Assembly: GCA_013399305.1 (NCBI GenBank)
Contig: VXAI01000083.1
Span: 3,029,943 to 3,093,942 of the forward strand
DNA: 64,000 nt
Origin: Rostratula benghalensis
Taxonomy: Eukaryota; Chordata; Aves; Charadriiformes; Rostratulidae
Reading direction: 5' to 3'
Shown here: positions 1 to 12,900 of the stretch, piece by piece
Numbering within the stretch: position 1 is the stretch's first letter
How the letters are laid out: every line of letters begins with the position of its first letter
Notes under the pieces: generated by a model
The model's database searches: none
Seen by the model: only the letters and a program-made list of their open reading frames with translations
What the model was told of the DNA's origin: nothing
Made by a program: the position numbers and the translations under genes

Positions 1-3000
1 CTACCTTCACAGAGTTATTCATATATATGGGATTAAGTGGTTACAACACATTTAATCTTTTTTGAAAGATCATTTTCAACTTTGTTTAGACCCTTCACAG
101 TCAAGACAAACTCACATGCATCTAGGCTTGTGGGGTTTTTCCATAAATGGATGCTCATCAGCTTCCAGGGGGTATACATTCCCAATTTCTGTTATGATCC
201 AATGGTACCATCTGCTGTAAGAACCGGTTATTCTCTTCACTGAGATGGCAGAGGAGTATTTTTCGGTGTTCTGAGCAAAAATTGCCTAATGATCAGAGGA
301 AAATCCTGTTCTATTTGCCCTAAGGGCCACTATGACAACTCACATACCTGGGCATGTCTAAGATATTTCTAGGTCAATTATATACTTTATGCTTTCTGAG
401 AAGAAAAAAATGCTCTAAATCTGTTCCTGCCCCAATGAAGTACTCACAACCAGGCAACTGAAACACTTGGTTAAACAATCCACAAAAGACAGGTTTTATT
501 CTCAAGCGAGTCTTTATACTGGAAGCATATACCAAAGGAAGTAAGATATTTTCTTTATCAGAGTTCCATTTAACAATTTCTCCATGTTGTTTAGTATCAG
601 ACAGTTCAAGTGTGCTAACTAAACGGAAATGTATTTTTATTTTAAAAACTCATAATTATTAATGCTCAGTGATGTACACTTAATTGTCACTTTAAAAACT
701 TTTTATTGATTTTGACGTTCTATCAATAACATTTTAATAAATCACATCTAACTCATATTTAACACTAAACACTTTCCAAGAACTGTTTTAGAAGTTAAAT
801 AAGTTTCTGCAATTTAAAAAAAAAAATAGAAAAATATTTAGTGGTTTTAACTCTTCATTTCCCACTAACAAATACAAGATTAAGAATTTAGACTTTGTAA
901 TAGCTACAATATTGAGCTCATCCTACATTTTCATAATAACATATTAATTCCATATTAGCTATCTGATAGGCAATGTAGATGTAAATCTATCATAACTGAA
1001 AAATAATATTTCATTAGTTCAACATGCCAGGTGAACAAGAAGAGTTATAAAACCATTATCTAATTGTCATTGCTTAATCGATTCAAAATGCTGTATCGAG
1101 ATACTTCTTTTTTACCCAACAATAAGATACATTAAAATATTGATACCTAGGTTACTTATTGGTGTATTGGCTTTCAGTAAAACAGTTGGCATTTCTTCTG
1201 TTATTAAAGAGTAAATTCTGAAACAGGAGGGACTATTAATTATGCATTCATTTTATATCAGAATATGCATTTAACACTTTTTTTTTTTTTTTTGTGGAAG
1301 AGCAAAAACTGGCAGACAAATAACTCATAAATGGCACTAATGAGCACTGGGAGATGGAGTGGAAAGGCCTTAAATGTGTCCCATTATTTAGCAGGATAAT
1401 TAAGAGCACAGCTCTACCATGGCATTTTATTACAGATATAGATAAGATCCCATCTTATTGAAAGCAGGTGTTGTAATGAAGCAAAGCAAGATCATTTTTA
1501 TGAGGTTCTTCTGGTCCAAAAAAGATTGCAAATTAATTTTATGCTACCTTAATTTAAAAAGTAAGCACGCAGATATTTGGAAACAGAGGACAGCAAAATA
1601 TGATGCGCAAAACCACTTCTAATGCTGTTGATTCACATTATCCCCAGAGAAACAGGAACAGAACATTTGTTCTCTCACACCTTATAAAAACAGTTTGGTT
1701 TATCAGAAATAATATTTAGTTTAAACAATGGCAGTCACCATACACAAGTGGCATCACAGTCAAATATAAACTAAACTTCCTACCAGATTATTTGCAGTAA
1801 AAATAGGATTTTGATTCTCCATTATGAAGTTTTGATCCTCCATAAATATTGCCAGTGAACTTGAAACTTCTGTAACATATCTGTCATGTATTTATGGTTT
1901 TCTTCATTAGCATTTGATATCAAGTGCTGCAAAATACATATAACTCCACATGGTAATCTACAAACAATCCAGCATTAAAAAGGGTGGTGAAATATTTACA
2001 ATTTACAAGGAGGGTCTGGGCTAATGTTTGCTCATTATAAATTTCAGAATAGTTAAAGGACTCATAAGGAAGAAAACTTCAATATTTGGCTACCTTGGCC
2101 ACAAACCATAGAAAAACATTATAGTGAAACTGAGAGGCTACATTTTTGGAGGGCAGGTCTTTTTGGTTTAGGATGAAGACAGAAAGGCATTTTAAGGTTA
2201 AAATACATGAATATAGATATGAAAAACTATAACTTCCATCTGTCAAATATAATACCTGGGAGAAAATTATCCATGAAAATGAAAGCAAGTCTGTAGAATT
2301 TGGGTGGATACTAGATCCTGTGAAAATAGAACAGTTGGAAGCAGATGGTCGGATTTTCACTATATTACTAACTTTTTTTTCAGATGGAAAAAACACCAAT
2401 AAGATGAGCACTTCAAAGGCAACAATAAATCTCATAAAAAATAGAAAGGTTATGCAGCTGAAAAAAAATGGACAGAAGATAGACTATGGGACATACTCCC
2501 TAAGGAATAGACTACTGTGATTTTCACTGGAGTAATGGCCTGGTGGTGGATGTATCACAAAACAAGCTGGGCTTGGTGTATGTTGGTGTAGTCTCAGCCT
2601 GAGGACAGCACACAAAACTTCTACAGTATGGTATTGGGCTTTCTCTGGCAACATAATGTTGATGATACTCAGTTTTGAAACCACCGTCTAGGTATTCTGT
2701 GTAAATGTGTCACCTATATATTTCAGCTATCCGCAGAAAAAACTTCAAAATTTGTTTTCTTAAAAAGGTAATGAAAACTAAAAAGCCATTGCACAAAAAC
2801 ACTTTCACAGTCCAAGCAACTTAAAACTTCATGACTTCTAAAATTACGTCTATATGTGAAGACAAGAACAATTATATTCAGTCATACTATGTTCTCGCTG
2901 CAAACAGAAAATGTCTGCTGTGATAAAACTTTTTTTACTTAAGTATCTAGAAAATTCACCTATTTAAAAAAAAAAAAAATGATGTATGCCAACAGTTTTG

Positions 3001-4120
3001 GCTGGATTTATACAGAAATACAAATGGTATGATCTGATTCAAGTTCTTTGTACAACGATGGTGGCAAGAGTTTCACAAATCCTTTTGAGGAAGCACAGCC
3101 TGTACTCGCTATCAGGTTATTATTTTTTGTAGTTTTCACTTCCACCACTGTATTCCCTAGGGTCAGTAACTATCGATGTGCAGTGAGAAAGACTGCATAG
3201 AGTACCAATAGCAGCTAATACTATAAAAGTGTCTGGATATCATCAAATCCCAGGAAACTTTCTGAACTTGGGAAGCACAAATTCATAGGCTCATGATAGT
3301 TTCCCCTTTTTCTATTTTCCTTTATTCACTGGGGTTTGAGATTTGTTACACTTAAAATCTAAGGAAGTTAGGTGGTGAGATGAAAAAAAGAGTGAGACAC
3401 AGAACGAAAGAAGTGTGGAAATTGGAATTTAAAGCATAGCTAATGTCATTTGGCTGATTTTACCGCAAACCTACTGGGGAAGAAAAAAAAAATAGTAAAG
3501 TTCTGCAGTATGTAAGAAATGGCTTCTTGAGATGGTTTTGATTTTCTACAATCCTGCATGGTGAATGCCATATATTTGAAAGAGCTTGAAATTAATCATC
3601 TTTATATGGAGATTAAAGAAAATGTGATGAAGCATGATAACCTGAAACTTCTTTTATCTTTTCTTATACTTAGAAAAATCTGTACCTCTACGACAAAGGA
3701 TGCAGACATGGGGGAAATCTCCACTGCATCTACCAACATCAAGCGTTTGCCCCTTCATCTGGCATTTTAAACAAATAGAATGGTGTCATATATGTTCATG
3801 TCTTTCTCTTTTGCTCCCTGTGAATTTTTTTTTCTGATGGTCTCCTTAGATTTTACTAACACTTTACAGGAAAAATTGCCTGTGGCTTGAGTATTTCAGA
3901 TTTTGAACATATATTGCCCTGAACCAGGATGGAAAAGTTTCAATGTTTTTGTTAAGTAAGGAAAAAAGTTTCAGTAATTTGAAAATCAGTTTCCATTTTT
4001 ATGCCTCTTTGTAGACTTAACTTCTTGTAGTAGATTTAGCCTAACAGGTGTTAGTCTAGGAGCCAGTGTAATAAAAGAAATTTAAGCTTACTAAATTTTT
4101 TCCACAATTTTTTTGTATCA
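1..4120. other. Unannotated AT-rich intergenic or intronic DNA
   Basis: No gene, RNA gene or recognisable transposon was seen. Open frames here are short, with no coding signature or recognisable protein. Low-complexity runs include a 16-base T run at 1278-1293 and a 14-base A run at 2966-2979. The stretch at 2691-2785 resembles a second locus in the window and is listed separately. Confidence 0.6.
2691..2785 (+). repeat. Dispersed repeat, copy 1 (pairs with 15474-15567)
   Basis: This block and 15474-15567 align in the same orientation over about 95 bp with only small gaps. They share TATTCTGTGTAAATGT, then ATCACCT or GTCACCT, a TTTCA segment, a CACAGA or CGCAGA-like core, and the ending GAAACTGAAAAG or GAAAACTAAAAAG. 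By eye, identity is roughly three quarters. The similarity is too long for chance and is best read as two old copies of one interspersed element. I cannot name the family. Confidence 0.6.
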
Positions 4121-4570
4121 GCAGTAGGTGTCTGGGTGTTGGTAGCAGCTGAGGAGGGTGCAGGAGGGGCCTCTGTGAGGAGAGACTGGGGCTGCCTCGT
4201 GTCAGCGCTGACTGGTTCCAGCCTGTCCCAGCTGCTTCCAGCTTGTTCTCCCAAAGTCAACAGCTAAGCCATCAGTGGAGTCAGTGGCACCCCTTGGCAA
4301 AGTGCGTCTGAGGAAGGGCAAAACTGCCAGAGTGAGGGAAAAAGTACGAGGCATGGCCCTGAGCACAGCAAGACCAAGGGAAAAGGAGGGGAAGGAGGGC
4401 GCCAGGCCTGCAGCAGAGACGATCTGGTTTTGCCTGTGGTGGTAACTGGTAGGTAATCTCTCTGTCTTTTTCTCCATCCATAAGCTTTTAATATTTCATT
4501 TTCTCCTACTGACCTGTTGAAGAGGGAGACTGAGAGCAGCCTGTCAGCTCCCCGAGGTCAGCGCAGCACA
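4121..4570 (+). mobile_element. Avian ERV (ERVL-like) LTR remnant, internally deleted
   Basis: A GC- and CpG-richer block in AT-rich surroundings. I recognise several segments of a common avian endogenous-retrovirus LTR in order: the GGCTGCCTCGTG / GGTTCCAGCC part, the CTAAGCCATCAGTG and AAGGGCAAAACTGCC part, and near the 3' end GGTTTTGCCTG followed by GGTAATCTCTCTGTC. The end at about 4570 (GCGCAGCACA) fits a decayed CA terminus. The middle of the remembered LTR, a run of CACGCTGGAGCAG-like units, is missing, so this is a shortened copy. No gag, pol or env sequence lies beside it, so it is a solo or fragment LTR. Family assignment is from memory. Its own open frames (minus 4051-4477) are not genes. 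The 5' edge is uncertain by tens of bases. Confidence 0.65.
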
Positions 4571-4575
4571 TTTTT

Positions 4576-6195
4576 CATGGAATCACAGAACTGTCAGAGT
4601 TGGAGGGGACCTCTAGAGATCCTCTAGTCCAACTCCCCTGCTAAAGCAGGCTTGCCCAGAGCATGGCACTCAGGACTGCATCCAAGCAGGTCTTGAAGGT
4701 CTCCAGAGAAGGGGACTCCACAGCCTCCCTGGGCAGCCTGTTCCAGGGCTCTGTCACCCTCACCGGAAAGAAGTTTTTCCTCATATTTGAATGAAACTTC
4801 CTGTGTTCCAGCTTGTGTCCGTTGCCCCTTGTCCTGTCACTGAGAACCACTGAGAAGAGTCCAGCTCCATCCTCCTTCAACCCACCCTTCACACACTTAT
4901 AAGCATTATTAAGGTCTCTCTTCAGCCTTCTCTTCTCCAGTCTAAAGAGTCCCAGCTCTCTCAGCCTTTCCTCATAAGGGGGATGCTCCAATACCTTAAT
5001 CATCTTTGTTGTCCTATGCTGGACTCTCTCTAGTAGTTCCCTGTCTCTTGAACTGGGTAGTCCAGAACTGGACGCAGCATCCCAGTTGTGGCCTCACCAG
5101 TGCAAAGTAGAGGGGGAGACTTACCGCCCTTGACCTACTGGCCACACTCTTCTCTATGCAGCCTGGAATTCCATTGGCCCTCTTGGTGACAAGGGCACAT
5201 TGCTGGCTCATCAATAGTTTACTATCTACTAGGAAACCCAGATCCTTCTCCTCAGAAATGCTTTCTATCCCTAACTTGTATTGGTGCCTAGTATTCTTCC
5301 TCCCCAAGTGCAGGACCCTACACTTGCCCTTGTTGAACCTCATTAGATTCTTCTCTGCCCAGTTCTCCAGCCAGGTCACGCTGTGTGGTGGCACAGCCCT
5401 CTGGAGTGTCAGCCAGCCCTACTAGTTTTGTATTATCAGCAAACTTGCTGAGGATACACTCTTGTCCCCTCATCCAAGTCATTGATGAATATGTTAAACA
5501 AGACTGGACTGGGTATTGACCCTTGGGGACACCACTGGTTACAGGCCTCCAGCTTGGCCCTACTCCATTAATTACAACCTTCTGAGTCCTGTCTTCCTCA
5601 GTTTGCTAATGAGGATGTTATGGGAGACAATGTCAAAAGCCTTGCTGAAGTCAAACTAGATGATGTCTGCTGCTCTCCCCTCATGCAGCCAATCAGTTCT
5701 AACATCACAGAAGGCTATCAGATTGGTCAAGCATGATTCACCCTTGGTAAATCTGTGTTGACCACTTCCAATAATTTTCTGTTCCTTAAGGTGTTTGGAG
5801 ATGACAACCAGAACAAGTAGCTCCATTACCTTCCCAGGGACAGGCCCATAGTTCCCTGGGTCCTCCTTTTTGCCCTTTTTGTAGACTGGAGTGATATTTG
5901 CCTTCCTCCAGTCCTCAGGCGCCTCTCCTGTTCTCCATGACCTTTCAAAGAGGATGGGGAGCATCCCAGCAATAACATCTGCCCGTTCTCTCAGCACTTG
6001 TGGGTGCATCCCATCAGGGCCCATGGATTTATGGATGTCTAGTTTGGCCAGTTGGTCTCTAACCTTGTCCTCCTCTGCAAAGGGAAAGTCTTCCTCTCTC
6101 CAGATCTTCCTCCTTGCCCCCAATGTCTGGGATTCATGGGAGACAGTTTCAGCAGTGAAGACAAAGCATGTTTTCTTAACGGCCTGGTGAACAGT
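4576..6195 (-). mobile_element. CR1 LINE, 5'-truncated, about 1.6 kb
   Basis: Read on the minus strand this is the 3' part of a CR1 non-LTR retrotransposon. It starts within the reverse-transcriptase part of ORF2 near 6195 and runs to the characteristic 3' end near 4576, where the plus strand reads ATGGAATCACAGAACTGTC then GAGTTGGAGGGGACCTC, the complement of the usual CR1 end. The plus strand also shows standard CR1 phrases such as CCCTGGGCAGCCTGTTCCAG at 4727-4746. Full-length CR1 is about 4.5 kb, so this is a typical 5'-truncated insertion. Several small deletions relative to other CR1 copies are apparent, for example near 5600. It directly abuts the LTR remnant that ends at 4570. Confidence 0.95.
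4641..6123 (-). pseudogene. Decayed CR1 ORF2 (reverse transcriptase) pieces
   Basis: Three minus-strand open pieces (6123-5656, 5394-5014 and 5003-4641) are consecutive parts of the CR1 ORF2 product, which in intact elements encodes endonuclease and reverse transcriptase for target-primed retrotransposition. The first carries KSMGPDGMHPQVLRE and EDWRKANITPVYKKGKKED, classic early RT segments, and ends at a TAG stop (5656-5658) just before the DFSKAFD segment. That segment is still readable in the DNA downstream. The second piece has ENWAEKNLMRFNKGKCRVLHLG and the third the terminal [14 protein letters not shown] region. Stops and indels separate them, so no functional enzyme can be made. Confidence 0.92.
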
Positions 6196-9100
6196 TTCAT
6201 TTGGGTAAATTCACCCATTTTGGTTCTTTTTTGGTTTTTTTTTAACCATAACCTTATCAGTAGTTCCCAACTAACTTTTTTTCAGCTGTCTAGCACTTGC
6301 AGATCCTTACATCATAAGAAGAGATGTTTTCCTGTTGAAGCGGAGGGAAAACCCAGGACCAAAGTTTTTAATTCTGCTTTGTTTCTCACTACATAAATTA
6401 TTTTTTTTTTTTTACTGTTTTTTAACATGTTGCTGCTGCTGCATAGTTGTGAGAATGCATGTTTCTAACATCATTAAGTCTTTAGGTCAGCATTGCAGAA
6501 CCTTGTACACTAAACTGTTATTATAATATAAATTTAGGATGCCGTCCCATTTAAAAGCTTGAAACTATAACAACTGAGGAGAAATTCTTCTATTTATTTG
6601 CAGTTAATGTTTTGCTTCACACTTTATTGCACACTGACTTCTTTCTGTATCCATTAAACCTGTTGTGAGCCACAGAGAAAATACTAATGTTTGTCTGTGG
6701 GGAATAAAATAGGCTAAAATTTTACAATTATTAAATTACTTCATATCCTGTGCGGTCATTTGTTCTTAAAGTAATAGTTAGCAATAATGAGTTTATAATA
6801 ATAAACATCTAATGATGGCCTGAATTAGAAAAGTATCCAAATTACCCAGCTTTGGTAGTACAGTAAATTTGCTTGAATACATTAACTATTTAAAGCATCG
6901 AAACAAGATACAGAACTGACTAGTGGTTTCTGCATCTCCTCCTTTGTTATGTACACTCCTTGCAAGAACACAAGTGTATTGAATTTTCTAACCATTTTAT
7001 AAGAAGAGTATTATGGTTCTGAATTAGCCAGGTTTGTGTAAATTCCTGAGAATGATTCCTGAGAATGATAAACTGCATATAATTTGTTTATTGCCAAAAT
7101 GTCTAAAACTTATTTTCTTAATGATAGTTTGCATTATTCCAGTTCTTCTATGACAATGTCAAAATAGACTAAATTATATTGAAGTCAGGATGGGTATGAT
7201 TCAAAATACTGGCATATTAAAAAGGTATTGCAACTAAAACCATGCACATTACACACAAAGAACACAAAGATGAAAACAATCATGCTTCATTTATACTGCA
7301 TTATAGATTACTTAACTATTCTTTAAAATAAAAAAATACATACCACAGAACCATGGGGAAATCAGTCATAATTGACTCCAACTGACTGCTCAGAGTTACT
7401 TAACATTAAGGCCCTATCTATTACCAGGTTTCTTTGAGCTGTGGCTCATTCCAGGCTTCTTTTTCTCCACATTCTCCTTCCGTATCAATGACATTATTCC
7501 AGCTGATTTATGCACTGAGGAGACATACTTCATCAGGTTAGATTAATTCACTAACTCCTGGGTGCTATTATGGGCATATTCTGTCTCTGTGCATATCAGT
7601 TAGCCAACTAAGGTTAGCATCTGAAATGACAGAGATTAAATTTCTGTACTTCTGCACACATTTTATTCAATGGTCAGATGTAGAGAAAGAGCATATAGAA
7701 AGAGTCATAAAACCCCAGGTTCTAATCACATAATCAAATTGGACTTTTTTTTTTTGTTTGTTTTTAAGCCTGATGAGAATTAAAAGTTTTAGCCTTTACG
7801 AATAAGGAGGGAGGAAATAAAGGAAGTAGAAGTAGTTTCTCATGCTACCTCTGAAGCCTACAACTATAATGAAGTAATATGGCTCTCAGGAGCTTGTGGA
7901 TATACTATAGCATTAAGAAGATGTAGCAAACTAATAACCTGATGTAATATTACAGTAGTTGAAACTTTTTGTTCACAACTGTCAATAGTGTTTTTGCAGA
8001 CTGCACAGCTCTGTAAAAATAGAACTGTCTTTTTTTAAAGGAAACCTGATTTCAATATTGAGTCCTCAATATGTTAATGAAAAGTTACAATAAAGATTTC
8101 TAAAGATGTTAGCATTACTGTGTAATCACCATACCTCATGGAAGTTTTGGTTTTAAATTACTTGTTTCTCTATAAGGCTTGTAAGATCTCTTTCAAGCTT
8201 CTTGATGAAAGCAATATGCTAGAAACAATCCACCAGTAATCAAAGTACCCGATTCAGTAACTACAGATCGTTTTAGTAGAGGCATAACATATTTTGACCA
8301 GTCTCTAAAGGCAATTCAGAAGTCTCAGCCAGCAATTTTAGTGGAAAAGTGTTTTCAGCAGACAAAAAACAGCGCACTTTCTATGATCAGTATTAACATC
8401 TGTTTATCTAGCATTTATCCAATATTAGAAGACAACACGTTATCAGGTTCTGCTTCCAAATGGAATTACCAAATCTTGCTCACTCATATCCTCAAGTTAT
8501 TTTTTTATAAGGATTTTGCATAATTTTCTTTATAGTTAGCATAATTATTTATGTATAAAAATGGCAAATTGTATGTTCTGTAATAATATTATTTCAGCTA
8601 CTCCTGGTTACATTTGTAGGATGTGTATGAGTTAATGGGTTAAAAAATACTAGTGATGTAACCAGCAGGAATATGCTTTAAAACATTGAATTTCATTCTT
8701 TGGCTTCTTTGTCACAAGGGTGACCGTCTGAAAATGTTTTAGGCAAATTCATATTTTATTATAACAGTAGCAAAACCTGCTGACATAGTTAAGTATTTCT
8801 AACAGTTTTGAACTCTGTTCTTATATTTAGATTTCAGTACATTAAACATCTTTGAGGTTAATGGATTTCCAAAATAAAATGCTAAATCTGAAAATTGGTC
8901 TAATTCAGTCTGAGGTTATTAATTTTCCATTTAATTCCTCCATTTTAACTGATGTTCAAGAGCAGCAGACTCTATTCAAATGATGCCCACATCACCCCCA
9001 TCCCAGGTGATTTGCATTTCAAACACATCACATTATGAAAGGCAGCTGGAAAGAAATATGGCAAAGAGCAATGTGGAAGTTGTCTTTTTCACTTAAAGAG

Positions 9101-9671
9101 ACCTACCAAAACTTGGAGAAGCCACCGAACCTGCTGAAAACCTAGCAGTGTTTCAGTTTCTCTTTTTCCTTTTTTCCCTTTTGTAAATAATGTCTTTTTG
9201 TCCTTACACAGCTGTAGACTTCTACTTTTTTCTCTTTAAATACCAGGGAATGAACCCAATCTATGTCTTCTTCTCTTTCTGTGTGATGCTAACTTCTGTC
9301 ATGTTTTGGAGCTCTTAAGAGATGCCTCCATCATGTTTGTGGGGTTTTTTTTAATGTACCAGACACCGTGGGGTTTGCATCTTAAAAGAATCAGTTACTG
9401 GAAGACTCCCAATTATTATGAACACATCTTTTATGAAGATAACAGCAACATATCTGTATCTGTGTTGTCTTTATTCTTGCAGAAACTTCATGAAACTAGC
9501 TACTAGTGTGAAGGCCGAGGAAGGCTGCCTGTATATACCCTCTCAAACTTGCTTTGGTTTTGTCTTTTTGTATGCAAGATTAATGTGTGTATTCTCAATG
9601 CCAAACAGTGACAAAAGACTAAGGCTTCTATCGATTAAAATATTTCAAAACAAAAGTAAATCTTTCATTTA
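6196..9671. other. Unannotated AT-rich DNA
   Basis: No gene or recognisable transposon. A perfect 13-bp direct duplication (ATTCCTGAGAATG twice) lies at 7042-7067. Short T runs occur at 6390-6415 and 7745-7770. Open frames of 60 to 84 codons here have no recognisable product. Confidence 0.55.
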
Positions 9672-9934
9672 GAATCATAGAATCATTCAGGTTGGAAAAG
9701 ACCCTTGGGGTCATTGAGTCCAACCGTTAGCCCCACTCTACAAAGTTCTCTCTTTACACCTTATCCCCCAACACTACATCTAAACAACTCTTAAACACGT
9801 TCAGGGATGGGGACTCAACCACCTCCCTGGGCAGCTTATTCCAGTGTCTGACCACTTTGTGAAGAATTTTTTCCTAATGTCCAATCTAAACCTACCCTGT
9901 TGCAGCTTGAAGCCATTCCCTCTTGTTCTATCGT
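9672..9934 (-). mobile_element. CR1 LINE 3' fragment
   Basis: The plus strand begins GAATCATAGAATCATTCAGG, the complement of two CR1 terminal octamers, then GTTGGAAAAGACCCTTGGGG and TCATTGAGTCCAACC. Further in, GGGGACTCAACCACCTCCCT and GGGCAGCTTATTCCAGTGTC mark the end of ORF2 and the 3' UTR. This is a CR1 of about 260 bp, truncated at its 5' end near 9934. The subfamily differs from the copy at 4576-6195. Confidence 0.95.
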
Positions 9935-12900
9935 AGGCTTTCAGTTTCTGTTGCACATTCTTGTATCAATTGTCCAAATATCATGTGCTATGTGAATGTT
10001 ACTTCACTTGGGTTAGTTGCCTTGATCGCTATGACTATAGAGAATAGTTTGGTTTTGCTCTGCAAATATATTCTGACACATTTTCTTGCCTTCTTTGGAG
10101 TTTTAACATAATGGCCATATTTATTACAAAATTAATTAACTGCCTGGTTTTTTTTTCCCTTCAGTTTCCAGAGGTCTTTTTTGTTATCTTTTATCAGAAG
10201 GTTTCCTTCTGGAATACTCACAAGTTAATAGTCAGAAGTCTACACTAAACCTCCCTGCTTCTGTTTCATTCTGTGTCAGTCTTATGTGTATATCATTTAT
10301 AGTTCCTTTTCCCATTTTCTCCTAATGATTCTCATTTTCACTGTTTCACAGGGGGTTCCTTTCCCCTACTATCTCTGGAAAATCTATTAAGCATTGTACA
10401 ACTAGATTCTTTGCAATTGCTATGATTTTCCACTTTGTCCATGTTTCTTTAATATACAGTACAGTCTTGAGTGTTCTCCAGGATATTTAGTATTTCTCCA
10501 TATTGCTAGGAGTGATAGGTGATTTGCTTGCAACTCCTGTTTTTCTCTGTAAAGACCTTAGATCACTCCATGCCTTTTAACTCTTGATTAGAAATGGTGG
10601 TTTCACTGTCATTCCTTTCAATTAACCATTAAAAACGGAATATGAGGAAGAAAATAGAAAACTTTACAATATTTATTAGTCAAACCATAATCTTTTACTC
10701 TGTGCTCTATTTTGTTTTTGTGACTGTCACACAGCACCTTAAAAAAAAAAAAAGAGTATACTTTCACTACAGATTTTAATATATTTTGTAGAAACCAGGG
10801 CTCAAAGGATAGCTAATAGGCATAATAGGGTCAGTCTAGATGATGAGGAACTGAGAAAGAAAGACTATAGTTTAGGTGACATTAGCCACAACTAAAAGCA
10901 ACTGAAGGATGGTTAAGAAAATATGACTGAAATTATTTTTATATACTGCATTTTTTTGTGATTTGAGTAAGACAGAGTGTTTGGAAAATGGAGTTTTCTA
11001 TGATCTCCTACTGGGAATAGTTTCATGAAAAGCTGCCTAGTGCTTTGTGAAGTATGTAAATAGGGTGACAAGCTACAGCTAAATTTAAGAGAGAAAATGT
11101 CAACTTAAGTTTAATGCTTTAAATCTTGTTACTTACAAGACTTATGTGGGACATCTACAGCTGAGATCAATGGAAATTGAAATTTCCCTCATTATAGAAG
11201 AGAAATTGCTCTTGGTATATAATTTTTCATTAAATTCTACCTAAACTGGAACATGTACCCTTCCCAACTGTTTTCTAGAAAATTTATGATGCTCCAGTTG
11301 AGCTATGATTATTGTTATTTTTTATGCACAAGGACTTGTGTTGAGAATAATAAAGAGAAGTTAACTCTCTCCTATGACTGATTTTCCATAACTCTATTTA
11401 GTATTTAAGAGTTATATGAAAAAATAAGACTATTTGAGGGTATCCTTAAAATTAGAGATGATTCAACCTGAAGTTTTACACAAAGAGTATCTATGTAATA
11501 AGGGAAGTACAACATGCAAGAAAGTTACATTATACACAATTTTTTAATGGACAAGCCCATTAAAATAGGAATGTTGAAGTACATGAGTCTGAAGCGCTGA
11601 TCGCTTCTCCCATTTCTCGTAGGATGGTAGAGGGTGACATAGGGTCAAGCTATATTTTTATATGTGCTAAAGAAGAGGATTATGAGTGTGCCTGAAGCAC
11701 TGCACACAGACATTTTTATAAATTAAAAACTCTACAAAGTGTTTATGATTTTTTACAGCTTGACAGCACAAGATTCTTTCAAGGAATTGCTAAATGAATT
11801 TTCTCACCACCTCTGTTCCTAAAATAAGCTGCTCTTTACACCTACTACACACTTTTCACTCTCTTAAATAGTTTCACAGACTGCCGATGCTTGCTATCTT
11901 TGTCTACAAGCCTGTAAGTCAAACCCTTTTCTCGCTGTATTCAGTCCCTGAGGTGACTGCTGCTCTTCATTTCTAGTGTTTCATGAAGTAGCATGCATCA
12001 CCAACCTTTGTACTCTGTAATTCCCCACTTAATTGTCCTTGCTTCCAACATTTCTTGTCTCTGAACCTACCTGATTTTCATGTTTATGTTACCATAAATG
12101 CCTAACAGGTCTAACCTGCTCGCCTTGTAGTCTGTCAGCACGAGAACTCAGCAATAGAGAGATCATTCATAGAAAAGAGCTATAGTGATGGCGGTTTGTG
12201 CTTGATTAACTTAGCACTTCTCAAGGTTTCAAAGTAATATATACCCATAAAATTATGATCCCACAAGCTGCTTTATGATGACTGAACTCAGATCCCTATT
12301 AGCAACAGTATGTATTGAGTGGACACACAAAGTCTGATGCCTGAAGAAACAGAAGTGATGACCCTTTACAGCTCTGCAAGCTTAGAAATTGGGATACACT
12401 ATTCAAACAAACAAATCAACCCCCCTATTTCTTAATTTATATACATTTATATACATTTTTTTTCTTTATTACAAATGCATGTACTTCACAACTGGTTTAC
12501 AGATAGCTAGTAGCTGCATTGGATCGTTCTTGTCACCTACTTTTCTCCCACAGTACTTGGCTATTTTTATGCAGTATAGAGTGTGACTTTTAACCACGTT
12601 TCTAGTAAGTAAGTATTAGATATATTTAATATCCTCAACTTTTGTGAAGTCTTAATTTAAAAAAAACAAAAGAAAGAAATAATGATAGGTCAGGAAGCAG
12701 ACAGTGAAATAGGAAAAGAAGACGTAAGGAAGTAAAAACTTCTTAAACTAAATTTTACTACCAAATATACAATGTAAAATATAACTAAACTCTGAGAGAA
12801 TTTAACCTGTGGTTTGGCCCAGATTCTAGATCAGTGCTATAAAGAGAGACATTGAAAACAGCCTAGTTAAATTGTGGTTCTCATAGTTTCTTTCTACAGA

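Noticed and set aside
4051..4481. Minus-strand frames of 66 to 91 codons
   Set aside because: They lie antisense within the LTR remnant, whose GC-rich sequence lacks stops.
5156..6396. Plus-strand frames inside and beside the CR1
   Set aside because: They are antisense shadows of CR1 ORF2; the real coding direction is minus.
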